Of a stretch of DNA of 64,000 nt, positions 26,822 through 35,591 are shown piece after piece. This DNA is from Scatosoma sp045127595. GTDB lineage: Bacteria; Bacillota; Clostridia; Christensenellales; Borkfalkiaceae. Within the stretch, counting starts at the first letter, position 1; each line of letters begins with the position of its first letter. Both the position numbers and the translations under genes were made by a program. The stretch lies in contig JBGVQS010000024.1 in assembly GCA_045127595.1 (NCBI GenBank), forward strand, positions 41,953-105,952, in the 5' to 3' direction. The notes under the pieces were generated by a model. That model ran no database searches. It was not told the DNA's origin and worked only from the letters and a program-made list of their open reading frames with translations.

Positions 26822-27484
26822 TCAAAGCCGAAATTTCCCCTTGCGCCTTGTTTCAATCAAATGGTATTCTTTGGACAGCTCGAACGAGTAAGTGCTTTTC
26901 TCGTCAGCGGAAGCAAAAACAATTTCTCCGTCCCCGTCCACAACGGCGCAATAGCCTTCTCCGCAAAAAAGAATGGGCACACCATTATAATACGCGGTTG
27001 CTTGTAATAATGCCGTAGGCAAAGCCGTTTGTATTTTCCCAAATGGACATACAATATATTCCGCACCGCACAAGGTAAGAGCCCTGATCGTTTCAGGAAA
27101 AAAGACGTCTTCCCCGACAACAACTCCCATTTTTCCAAGCTCCGTTTCATAAACGTGCAAGGTCGCACCTGCACTATGGTTGCCGTCAATGGCGTATATC
27201 GCGTCGGAAACCCCTACTACTTTTCCCCGTTCCGCGATTACTGCCGAATCTCGCTTATGGCCTAACGCATCCGTTTTACAGCCGCTCACAACCAATGCTT
27301 TTTGTGTTTTGGACAACAAGGCGATTTCTTCCACAAAGCCCGTTTCCCCTTTTAGTTCCTTTTCGTAGCATAATTCGTTTATTCCATTAAACCCAAAAAG
27401 ATAAATCTGTGCTTGTTCTGTTTCCTCGAAGCGTTTTTGTGAAAAGCAGCAAACTGACTCCTTGCAAATAAAACAAATCCGCAT
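26822..27484 (-). CDS. Nitrilase-superfamily-like protein without catalytic residues
   Basis: 220 residues from ATG 27484, supported by GGGGGAG 6 bp upstream. The stretch KMGVVVGEDVFFPETIRALTLCGAEYIVCPF aligns with the carbon-nitrogen hydrolase core, in which the consensus is G-V-x-I-C-Y-D-x-R-F-P-E. Here the catalytic Cys position is Gly. I also cannot find the usual Glu (after P) in the first strand or the catalytic Lys, so the fold may have been kept without amidase activity. The N-terminus (CFICKESVCCFSQKRFEE) is Cys-rich. Role unknown: a binding or regulatory protein is possible. Confidence 0.6.
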   Translation of the reverse strand: MRICFICKESVCCFSQKRFEETEQAQIYLFGFNGINELCYEKELKGETGFVEEIALLSKTQKALVVSGCKTDALGHKRDSAVIAERGKVVGVSDAIYAIDGNHSAGATLHVYETELGKMGVVVGEDVFFPETIRALTLCGAEYIVCPFGKIQTALPTALLQATAYYNGVPILFCGEGYCAVVDGDGEIVFASADEKSTYSFELSKEYHLIETRRKGKFRL

Positions 27485-27600
27485 ATTCTCCCCCAAAGAC
27501 TCTTTTTTCTCAATATACGCAAACGCACGAAAAAAAGTTCTGTTTCATAGTATAGAATATATCGTTTTGGGCTATCCTTATCCCATAGGGAGGTGCATAT

Positions 27601-27690
27601 ATGTTTTGGATCGGGTTTGGCGTCGGCGTTTTGGTCGGTGGAAATTTAGGCGTAATTTTAATGGCTATGTTTAAAATCAACAAAAATTAA
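27601..27690 (+). CDS. 29-residue membrane protein, DUF3789-like
   Basis: A very short gene that a length cut-off would miss. ATG with an excellent AGGGAGGTG ribosome site 6 bp upstream; the product MFWIGFGVGVLVGGNLGVIL-MAMFKINKN is a single membrane helix with glycines and a basic tail, matching the pattern of the tiny DUF3789 proteins of Clostridia. A terminator hairpin starts at its stop codon. A weak promoter-like TAGAAT lies ~45 bp upstream. Function unknown. Confidence 0.75.
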   Translation: MFWIGFGVGVLVGGNLGVILMAMFKINKN

Positions 27691-27716
27691 ATCGGCGGAT
27701 TTGTTTTCCGCCGATT
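27690..27716. terminator. Bidirectional terminator
   Basis: Stem aatcggcgga / tccgccgatt, 7-base loop, T-rich on both sides, between the tiny gene and the convergent kinase gene. Confidence 0.8.
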
Positions 27717-27723
27717 TTCTTCT

Positions 27724-28833
27724 TTATTCTTGGCAATATTTATCTACGATAGCTTGCATTTCATCTAAATGCTTAATCATATCGTTTGCAAGTACCAAAT
27801 GGCACTTCGCACGCACCAAATTTTGATCTTCGTAGTGAATTTTAAAGTACTTATCTCCGTTGATGTAGTCAGTCAGGAATCGCACGCCGCACTCCAACGT
27901 CATCGCAATCGCGCCAAGCGCCAACGTACGCTTTTCCGATTCCGTCATAAGCCCTTTTACTTGACGAACAAAGCCGCGTGTAAAGGCTTCATATTTCGCA
28001 AGATCGATTGCAACCTTTGCAAGATCTTTCTCGTCTTCCTCACCCGTAGACGCCGCCACTCGGATTGCGTCCCCAAAATCAAAAGCAACAAGCCCTGGCA
28101 TTACCGTATCCAAATCGATTACAGACAAATGCTCGTGCGTTTGCGCATCGAACAAGATATTGCTTGTTTTTGTATCGTTATGGGTTACACGCAAAGGCAA
28201 TACGCCTTGTTTTTGTAAACGGTATAAGCGAGTAGCAATTTCTTCTAGCGCCAAATATCCATCGATTTCTTCTTTTAACGAGTCCACGCGCCCTGCGGCG
28301 TTTTCTTCAATCGCATCTTTAAACGCGGAATATCTACGCACTGTGTTATGGAAATGCGGAATTACGATACTCAATTTCTCCACAGGGAAATCGGACAAAT
28401 ACATTTGAAATTCCCCAAAAGCAATCCCCGATTCTTCGCATATTTTTAAGCTTTCCGCCTTTTCAAAGGAAACTGAGTCGTCAATATAGCGACAACAACG
28501 CCAAAATCCACCGTCTGCGGTATAAACGTAATATTCGCCCTCACTGGTTTGCGAATAATGCAAAACGTTCCGTTTCGCCGTTTCTTTCGTTTGCTTGATT
28601 TTTTGACGAATATATTCCGTTACCATCGAAATATTATTCATAACGCTGATAGGATCTTGGAATACGTAAGTGTTTACCTTTTGTAAAATATAATCCTTTA
28701 ATTCGCCGTTGCGGAAATAATATACACGATACGTCGTATTGATATGTCCGCTGTTAAGAACTTCGTATGATCGATACTCTCCCTTTAAACAGAATAAATC
28801 GCATACTTCTCGAAGTTGTTTTTCAATAGTCAT
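27724..28833 (-). CDS. APH-fold kinase, N-acetylhexosamine 1-kinase (NahK)-like
   Basis: 369 residues, close to NahK (about 360). The family uses an aminoglycoside-phosphotransferase fold to phosphorylate small hydroxylated substrates. Visible: VLNSGHINTTYRV (nucleotide loop), ILQKVNTYVF (ATP-binding Lys region), the catalytic loop RVTHNDTKTSNILFD with the Asp base, and SVIDLDTVMPGLVAFDFGDAIR carrying the metal-binding Asp. The HNDTK and IDLDTVMPG strings are characteristic of the NahK-type branch rather than drug kinases or homoserine kinase, so a role in GlcNAc/GalNAc salvage is plausible; the gene stands alone, so this is not supported by context. Confidence 0.75.
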   Translation of the reverse strand: MTIEKQLREVCDLFCLKGEYRSYEVLNSGHINTTYRVYYFRNGELKDYILQKVNTYVFQDPISVMNNISMVTEYIRQKIKQTKETAKRNVLHYSQTSEGEYYVYTADGGFWRCCRYIDDSVSFEKAESLKICEESGIAFGEFQMYLSDFPVEKLSIVIPHFHNTVRRYSAFKDAIEENAAGRVDSLKEEIDGYLALEEIATRLYRLQKQGVLPLRVTHNDTKTSNILFDAQTHEHLSVIDLDTVMPGLVAFDFGDAIRVAASTGEEDEKDLAKVAIDLAKYEAFTRGFVRQVKGLMTESEKRTLALGAIAMTLECGVRFLTDYINGDKYFKIHYEDQNLVRAKCHLVLANDMIKHLDEMQAIVDKYCQE

Positions 28834-28943
28834 TCACGTACCTCTTATCTTCATCTGCATGTCAAAACATACATATTGTACTTTATGCAAGAAAGCCTCT
28901 TCCCGTTCCTTGCATCATCTTCTCTTCATTTTACACCTTTACA

Positions 28944-28972
28944 ATTATATCATAGGATTTTTTAAAAGTCAA
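28944..28972 (-). promoter_or_regulatory. Promoter of the NahK-like gene
   Basis: Minus-strand TTGACT (28967-28972) and TATAAT (28944-28949), spacer 17 bp. A leader of about 105 nt follows, with one hairpin (TGCAAG/CTTGCA). Confidence 0.75.
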
Positions 28973-29031
28973 TACTTATCTTTAAATTTTTCATTTTTTA
29001 TTCTTTTTTTTGCAAATATATATACAATACA

Positions 29032-29934
29032 ATGAGAAAGCACTATCTATTAACGAATACTTTTAAGAAAAAAACAAATACTTTTTATATGTTCGCAAAA
29101 AAAATTATACAATTTGTCCTTTGTAGTGCCTTTGCTGTTGTAGCATCGGGGTGCAATAATAAAAAAGCTTCCTTTTCCGAATCAAGTACTCAATCGCAAA
29201 GCTATGAATCAAGTTTATCCAACGAAAGCTCGCCTGAAAATCCCACAGAAAGCGAAAGCTTATTTTGGGACGTATCGGACGTAGATACTTCTTACGTTGA
29301 TCCAAGTAAAAAGCTTATCGCATTGACTTTTGACGACGCACCCGGCGCAACGCTTGAAAATATTTTAGCCGTTTTTGCAAATTTTAATGAAACAAATCCC
29401 AACTGCAAAGCGACCGCAACGATATTTTTTAACGGATATCGATTTGATACGCAAACACCGCACCTATTGATGACTGCGTTAGCGCTTGGATTCGAGCTTG
29501 GAAATCACACCCATTCCCACGTCGATTTGACCAAACTTCCCCCGCAAAAGCTACAAGAAGAAATCGATAAAACGGACAAACTGCTTGCGCCGTTCGATAA
29601 AAAGGAGCGACACCTTTTACGCGCGCCCTTCGGTAAAACAAACGAACTTTTGAAATCAGTTGCCAGCGTTCCCATTATCGATTGGACGATTGACACGCTC
29701 GATTGGACGGGGAAAAGCGTCCAAGAAATTTATGACTCTATTTTTGAAAACATTTTTTCAGGGGCAATCGTACTCATGCACGACGGCGGAAAAAACACCG
29801 TTGAGGCTTTGAAGCGCATTTTGCCCGATCTAATGCATAGCGGTTATCAAGCCGTAAACGTATCAACGCTTGCAAAAATGCACAACTGCCCATTAAAAAA
29901 CGGCGGCGTATATATCCGCGCAAGGCGAAAATGA
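29032..29934 (+). CDS. Polysaccharide deacetylase lipoprotein (NodB type, CE4)
   Basis: Up to 300 residues; an ATG at 29089 (MFAKKIIQFVLCSAFAVV, lipobox VASGC) gives a standard lipoprotein start and may be the real one, since neither start has a good ribosome site. A Ser/Glu-rich linker follows, then the CE4 domain: LIALTFDDAPG (catalytic base and metal Asp), TIFFNGYRF, GFELGNHTHSHVDL (metal histidines), LLRAPFGK and ivLMHDGG near the end. It likely de-N-acetylates peptidoglycan or another cell-wall glycan at the outer face of the membrane. A terminator follows. Confidence 0.85.
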   Translation: MRKHYLLTNTFKKKTNTFYMFAKKIIQFVLCSAFAVVASGCNNKKASFSESSTQSQSYESSLSNESSPENPTESESLFWDVSDVDTSYVDPSKKLIALTFDDAPGATLENILAVFANFNETNPNCKATATIFFNGYRFDTQTPHLLMTALALGFELGNHTHSHVDLTKLPPQKLQEEIDKTDKLLAPFDKKERHLLRAPFGKTNELLKSVASVPIIDWTIDTLDWTGKSVQEIYDSIFENIFSGAIVLMHDGGKNTVEALKRILPDLMHSGYQAVNVSTLAKMHNCPLKNGGVYIRARRK

Positions 29935-29936
29935 GG

Positions 29937-29948
29937 CTACCGTGTACG
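29937..29948 (-). repeat. Short dispersed element, variant CGTACACGGTAG
   Basis: Starts 3 bp after the deacetylase stop. Its 12 bases match the right half of the element at 15601-15612, and its minus-strand flank TTCATCT matches the flank of the motif copy in folA (TCATCT). Confidence 0.45.
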
Positions 29949-29957
29949 AGATGAAAA

Positions 29958-29984
29958 CGGGGGAACGACAAAACCGTTCCCCCG
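29958..29984. terminator. Bidirectional terminator between deacetylase and cobW operon
   Basis: Stem cgggggaacg / cgttcccccg with a 7-base loop; T-rich on the minus side (TTTT) and AT-rich on the plus side. Confidence 0.8.
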
Positions 29985-30002
29985 TATCTTTACATTTTTT
30001 AA

Positions 30003-30965
30003 TCAATAAAAGGTAGCAAGCTGTTCTTCCAAAGGCTCGCAACGAATCACTTTTTCCGCAACCAAAACAGGACCTTTTCCCTTATAAATGCGGTGTTTGA
30101 TGAATTGCACTTTTGCCGTAATGCTGATCCAGTCGCGCGTTTGCAACCCCATTGCTTCGGGTAAAACGCAGGCAAGACCGCAATATTGAATATCTTCTTC
30201 ACAACAAGTCATTACGTGCCGCCCCACTACGACGTCTTCGGGTGCAAGTCGGCTATCCGTCGCAACAAGTCCTTTGAATTTAACCGTTTTTCCGATATAT
30301 GCTTCCAAATTTTCCGTCAAATCACGATAGAAAAACGCATAATCGCGATCTTCAATGACAATAACGGGAGCATTGATATCAAAGGGCAAAGGATCTTCAA
30401 TGTCGTCGAAATCCGCTTTTCCGTCCACACGTTCATAAACGATATCGCACCTTCTTGAAATGGCGCGAACAATCTTATGCAGTTCCATTTTATCCATACT
30501 TTCCGCAAAACGGTTGAATACAACCAACTGCGCGTTTTGTATTTTATCAAATACCAACTGGCGCATATTGGCATTATAATTGATAAAACTCGTCGAATCA
30601 AAGAACGTCATAATTTGATTGATCATCCAGCCTTCAGGCATTGCGTTAAATAAATCTTCCGTAAGCCACATACCGTTGTATTCAATCACAACCCGATCGC
30701 TGCCGTATTGTAACTGTAATTGCGTTAAATACGCCTCGTTTAATTGCGATTTATCTTCCAACACCACCAAATCAACGTCTTCCGCATTGGAGAATTTTAT
30801 CGTTTCGTATTCTTCAACCCCTTCTTCCGTAACGAGCAGCAACGTCTTTTCCCCCGAAGAAAAGCGGGGATCTTCTAACGTTTCCTGAATAAATTTCGTC
30901 TTACCCGATTCTAAAAAGCCTAAAAATAAATACACGGGCGTTTCAACAGGCAGATTTTTCTTCAT
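30003..30965 (-). CDS. CobW-type GTPase fused to a DUF1980 (YcgQ-like) C-terminal domain
   Basis: 320 residues. Residues ~10-190 are a COG0523/CobW G domain with a P-loop YLFLGFLESGKT, where Glu replaces the usual Gly/Ala, a VIEYNGMW switch-like segment and LVVFNRFAE in place of the NKxD motif. The C-terminal ~100 residues (YIGKTVKFKGLVATDSRL, VGRHVMTCCEEDIQYCGLAC, WISITAKVQ, GPVLVAEKVIRCEPL) match the OB-fold end of YcgQ/TIGR03943 proteins, which normally are separate membrane-linked proteins in zinc-responsive loci. The CxxC-type CXGLAC/CC cysteines may bind metal. The last gene of the seven-gene operon and 12 bp after another CobW gene. A zinc-handling role is inferred. Confidence 0.72.
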   Translation of the reverse strand: MKKNLPVETPVYLFLGFLESGKTKFIQETLEDPRFSSGEKTLLLVTEEGVEEYETIKFSNAEDVDLVVLEDKSQLNEAYLTQLQLQYGSDRVVIEYNGMWLTEDLFNAMPEGWMINQIMTFFDSTSFINYNANMRQLVFDKIQNAQLVVFNRFAESMDKMELHKIVRAISRRCDIVYERVDGKADFDDIEDPLPFDINAPVIVIEDRDYAFFYRDLTENLEAYIGKTVKFKGLVATDSRLAPEDVVVGRHVMTCCEEDIQYCGLACVLPEAMGLQTRDWISITAKVQFIKHRIYKGKGPVLVAEKVIRCEPLEEQLATFY

Positions 30966-30977
30966 AATTTCTCCTTT

Positions 30978-32102
30978 TTAAAGCTTAAAAAGCTCGATCA
31001 GCGCGTCTTCGTTTAATCCGCAGCCGATTACGCAAATTCTACCCGTAACCCCAGCGCAGCCCTCGCGTACGTCGGGTTCATTCGGTACGTAATCGAAATG
31101 TATCCAAGCCCCTTCGCCTGCAACAATCCCTTTCGCACGAAGCACTACGCCGTATTTTTCTTCGTCGTGCAGCTTAGAAAGCGCCATCGCCATTTCTTCC
31201 TTGGTGAATTTCCGCGCCGTTTCTTTGCCCCAACTTGTAAATACTTCGTCGGCATGATGATGCCCGTGATGATGTTCGTGGTGATGCTCATGATGACATT
31301 CACATGCAGGATCGTCGCATTCATGATGGTGCTCGTGATGATGTTCATGTTCGTGTTCGCAGCACCCATGTCCGTGATGAGAGTGTTCATGATGGTGCTC
31401 GTGGTGATGTTCATGATGACACTCGCACGCAGGATCGTCGCATTCGTGATGATGTTCGTGATGATCATGATGTATTTCCGTTGCAAGGCGTTCCAGCTCT
31501 GCTTGCAGGGAATCCTTTTGTTCCATCGCGGCAAGAATCGCTTTTCCGTCCAACGAATCCCAAGGCGCAGTAACAAAGGTAGCCGTAGCGTTCTTTTCTT
31601 TCAGCAAAGCAAGTGCCGCCGCCAGCTTTTCTTCGGAGAGCTTATCGGTATGGGAAAGCACGATACAGCCTGCATTTTCCACTTGGTCGTTGAAAAATTC
31701 CCCAAAATTCTTCATATACATTTTACATTTTGCCGCGTCGACAACCGTACAAAACGCATTCAATACCCCGCTGTCGATTTTTGCGTTTGCAACCGCTTTA
31801 ATTACGTCGCTAAGCTTGCCAACGCCCGAAGGCTCGATTACGATTCGATCGGGAGAATACTGTGCGGAAACCTGCTGCAAGGCTTTGGAGAAATCCCCCA
31901 CCAGCGAACAGCAAATACAGCCCGAATTCATTTCGGTAACGTTAACCCCTGCGTCTTGCAAAAAGCCGCCGTCGATACCGATTTCGCCAAATTCGTTTTC
32001 AATCAAAACGACCCTTTCGCCCGCATATGCTTCTTTGATAAGCTTCTTGATCAGCGTGGTTTTCCCCGCGCCTAAAAACCCAGAAAAAATATCAATTTTC
32101 AT
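30978..32102 (-). CDS. CobW-family metallochaperone GTPase with His-rich insert
   Basis: 374 residues from ATG 32102 (GGAG upstream); 26 extra upstream codons have no support. The G3E GTPase part shows GFLGAGKTTLIKK, ENEFGEIGIDGG, the metal-site GCICC, VIEPSGVG, and a SHTDK version of the NKxD motif. Residues ~215-300 contain some forty histidines, including two near-identical blocks around ECDDPACECHHEHHHEHHH separated by GHGCCEHEHEH. The C-terminal CobW_C domain follows (VVLRAKGIVAGEGAWIHFDYVP). These proteins insert or store transition metals, mostly zinc. The DNA encoding the insert (about 31255-31475) is itself a tandem repeat and may vary in length between strains. Confidence 0.9.
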   Translation of the reverse strand: MKIDIFSGFLGAGKTTLIKKLIKEAYAGERVVLIENEFGEIGIDGGFLQDAGVNVTEMNSGCICCSLVGDFSKALQQVSAQYSPDRIVIEPSGVGKLSDVIKAVANAKIDSGVLNAFCTVVDAAKCKMYMKNFGEFFNDQVENAGCIVLSHTDKLSEEKLAAALALLKEKNATATFVTAPWDSLDGKAILAAMEQKDSLQAELERLATEIHHDHHEHHHECDDPACECHHEHHHEHHHEHSHHGHGCCEHEHEHHHEHHHECDDPACECHHEHHHEHHHGHHHADEVFTSWGKETARKFTKEEMAMALSKLHDEEKYGVVLRAKGIVAGEGAWIHFDYVPNEPDVREGCAGVTGRICVIGCGLNEDALIELFKL

Positions 32103-32115
32103 CCTATTTACTCCA

Positions 32116-33342
<1,227 letters not shown>

Positions 33343-33352
33343 AAGTTCTCCT

Positions 33353-34345
33353 TTAACCGATTAAATCGTAATTTATATTTTTATAGAACAACGCGCGGAT
33401 TTCTTCATCATTTTTCGTCTGCGCGAGTATCCACATCAGTTTCGTAATAATACTTTCATACGTCATAGTGTAACTTTCGAGCAAATCAAAACGGTTTTTC
33501 AATCCTCTGCCAACACGGTACACTTCCATATCGCTGCCTTCGTTTTGCACCTGCGTCGTTACCGCAAGCGTCTTCCCTTTCTTTTCCCAACGGCTGATTA
33601 CGTTGTAAAAATCGTAATACTCTCCTTCGGGAATCCCGCCCGTACCATAGCCGGAAAGCACGACCGCGTCGTAATAACGGAAATACGCGTCAAGCATTTC
33701 CCCCTTTACCCCTGGCGTCAGCGTAAACAAGCCTACGTTTTCGTTCAGCGTTAAGAAAAACTCCGGCTTTTCTTGCTTTGGCGGCGTAATATACTGAATA
33801 ATTCTTCCGTCGCGAATTACGGCAAGGTTAGGAAAATCCACGCTTGCAAACGCGTTAAAGCTTTTGGTACGAATTTTTTTTGCGCGCGTACCTGCGATTA
33901 CGTTTCCTTGGAATACGATTACCACGTCCGAAGCATTCTCCGAAGCGGCATACAAAAAGCTGTCGCGGAGATTGATTCTTGCGTCCGTGTCTTCCTTTTC
34001 AATCGGCTGTTGCGAGCCTGTCAAAACGATAGGCTTTGGAGAATGCTGCACCATATAGGACAGCATCGCCGCCGTAAAAGACATGGTATCCGTGCCGTGG
34101 CAGATAACAAAGCCGTCGTAATACTCGTAATTTTCCTTGATTGTTTCCGCCAAACGAATCCAATGCGCAGGCGTAACGTTCGTACTGTCAATATTGAAAA
34201 TTTGCACCGCGTCAGGCTGGCAAAACTCCAAGACTTCGGGAACGTATTTGAGTAACCCTTCCGCCCCAATCTGCGGTACAAGCCCTTCTGCGCCAAGCTG
34301 CGAAGCAATCGTTCCGCCCGTTGCTATCAGTAAAATCTTTTTCAT
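33353..34345 (-). CDS. ansA: L-asparaginase, type I
   Basis: 330 residues from ATG 34345, which has AAAGGAA 8 bp upstream; the frame extends 37 codons further but without a ribosome site. It hydrolyses asparagine to aspartate and ammonia in the cytoplasm. Motifs: ILLIATGGTIAS with the first catalytic Thr, VICHGTDTMSFTAAMLSYM with the Thr-Asp pair, VLTGSQQPI, and the C-terminal GYGTGGIP. Size and lack of a signal peptide fit the cytoplasmic type I enzyme. It sits in the rnj operon between trhP and the aminopeptidase. Confidence 0.93.
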   Translation of the reverse strand: MKKILLIATGGTIASQLGAEGLVPQIGAEGLLKYVPEVLEFCQPDAVQIFNIDSTNVTPAHWIRLAETIKENYEYYDGFVICHGTDTMSFTAAMLSYMVQHSPKPIVLTGSQQPIEKEDTDARINLRDSFLYAASENASDVVIVFQGNVIAGTRAKKIRTKSFNAFASVDFPNLAVIRDGRIIQYITPPKQEKPEFFLTLNENVGLFTLTPGVKGEMLDAYFRYYDAVVLSGYGTGGIPEGEYYDFYNVISRWEKKGKTLAVTTQVQNEGSDMEVYRVGRGLKNRFDLLESYTMTYESIITKLMWILAQTKNDEEIRALFYKNINYDLIG

Positions 34346-34371
34346 AACTTTTCCTTTGTTTTCAAGCTTTT

Positions 34372-35571
34372 TCAAACGGTAGCACGCCGCAAAAAATCCC
34401 CTGCGTGCAGAGTAAACGGACATTCCACGCGGTACAATGCTTGTACAAGCTTGCAATCTTCCGTCAAATTACCCTGTTCATCATAAACCTTTCCAACCGT
34501 GAAGGATTTTTGGAAATTCCCGTCGGGAGAAAGCACTTCTAACACGTCTCCCTTTTTAAAACGGTTGCGCATTTGCGCAAGCACACAGCCCTCCTGCATA
34601 CCTTTTACGTCGGCAATATAGGTATAATCCCCACGGGATAAGCTATCTTTGTAATTTACCGTTTCCCCGTTTTTACCAAGCGCGTACGCCGTTGTGTATT
34701 CCCGATGAGAAACGCCGCAAAGCTCCTTTTCGCTCCTTTGAAAATCCTGCCCGTCCATCCACCGACGGTATGCGTTGATTACCGTTGCAAGATAATAACC
34801 ACTCTTCATTCTTCCCTCGATTTTAAAGGAAGAAACGCCCGCTTTTTCAAGCTCCCGTATATGCGCAAGCATATTCAAATCCTTGCTATTGAAAATATAC
34901 GTACCCCTTTCGTCCTGTTCAATCGGCAACCATTCCGACTGCCCGTTCGTTGCATTCAACGCGCGGACTTCGTACCGCCAACGGCAGGACTGCACACACG
35001 CGCCGCGGTTGGAAGAACGACCGTCTAAATAATCGGATAGCAAACACCTGCCGCTATAAGAAATACACATCGCGCCGTGTACGAAGGTTTCCAGCTCCGT
35101 TTCAGGCACGAAATCGTGAATTTCCGCAATCTCGTGTAAAGAAAGCTCTCTTGCCAAAATCACGCGCGAAACGCCCTGCTCCGCCCAAAATTTTACGGCG
35201 TATTTGTTCGTCGTGTTGGCTTGCGTGGAAAGATGTAACGTGAGCTTCGGCGCGACTTTTTTTGCCAAATAAATCACGCCCGGATCGCTGATAATCGCGC
35301 TGTCTACGCCCATGCTTTCCAAGCTTTTGAAATATTCCTCAAGCTGCTTAAAATCGGCGTTTTTCGCAAAAATATTTGCCGTTACGTATACTTTTTTACC
35401 CAACGAATGAGCGGTTGAAACAGCATTTTGCATTTCTTCCGCTGTGAAATTGTCCGCAAACGTGCGCAGGGAAAAATTCTTCCCGCCGATATACGCCGCG
35501 TCCGCGCCAAAGTAAAGCGCCGTCAAAAATTTTTCATAATTCCCCGCAGGCGCTAACAGCTCCGCTTTCAT
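34372..35571 (-). CDS. U32-family protein, tRNA uridine 5-hydroxylation (TrhP-like)
   Basis: 399 residues. The family, once annotated as collagenase-like peptidase, includes TrhP, which installs 5-hydroxyuridine at tRNA position 34 using prephenate. Visible: ELLAPAGNYEKFLTALYFGADAAYIGG at the start, the VHGAMCISYSGRCLLSDYLDGRSSNRGACVQSCRW signature with the cysteines expected for the Fe-S cluster, and the SFKIEGRMKS segment. The next upstream gene encodes a TrmR-like methyltransferase, the enzyme that methylates that hydroxyl in Bacillus (yrrM-yrrN-yrrO). The pairing strengthens the tRNA-modification reading against a protease one. Confidence 0.85.
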   Translation of the reverse strand: MKAELLAPAGNYEKFLTALYFGADAAYIGGKNFSLRTFADNFTAEEMQNAVSTAHSLGKKVYVTANIFAKNADFKQLEEYFKSLESMGVDSAIISDPGVIYLAKKVAPKLTLHLSTQANTTNKYAVKFWAEQGVSRVILARELSLHEIAEIHDFVPETELETFVHGAMCISYSGRCLLSDYLDGRSSNRGACVQSCRWRYEVRALNATNGQSEWLPIEQDERGTYIFNSKDLNMLAHIRELEKAGVSSFKIEGRMKSGYYLATVINAYRRWMDGQDFQRSEKELCGVSHREYTTAYALGKNGETVNYKDSLSRGDYTYIADVKGMQEGCVLAQMRNRFKKGDVLEVLSPDGNFQKSFTVGKVYDEQGNLTEDCKLVQALYRVECPFTLHAGDFLRRATV

Positions 35572-35591
35572 ATCTTTTCTCCCGTAAAAAC

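Noticed and set aside
26805..26822. tmRNA (ssrA) expected after smpB
   Set aside because: Only 18 bp separate the terminator from the next convergent gene; no room for ssrA.
31098..32075. Long plus-strand open frame opposite cobW
   Set aside because: Antisense shadow of a His-rich coding region; Met/Val/Phe-rich text is the complement of His/Glu codons.
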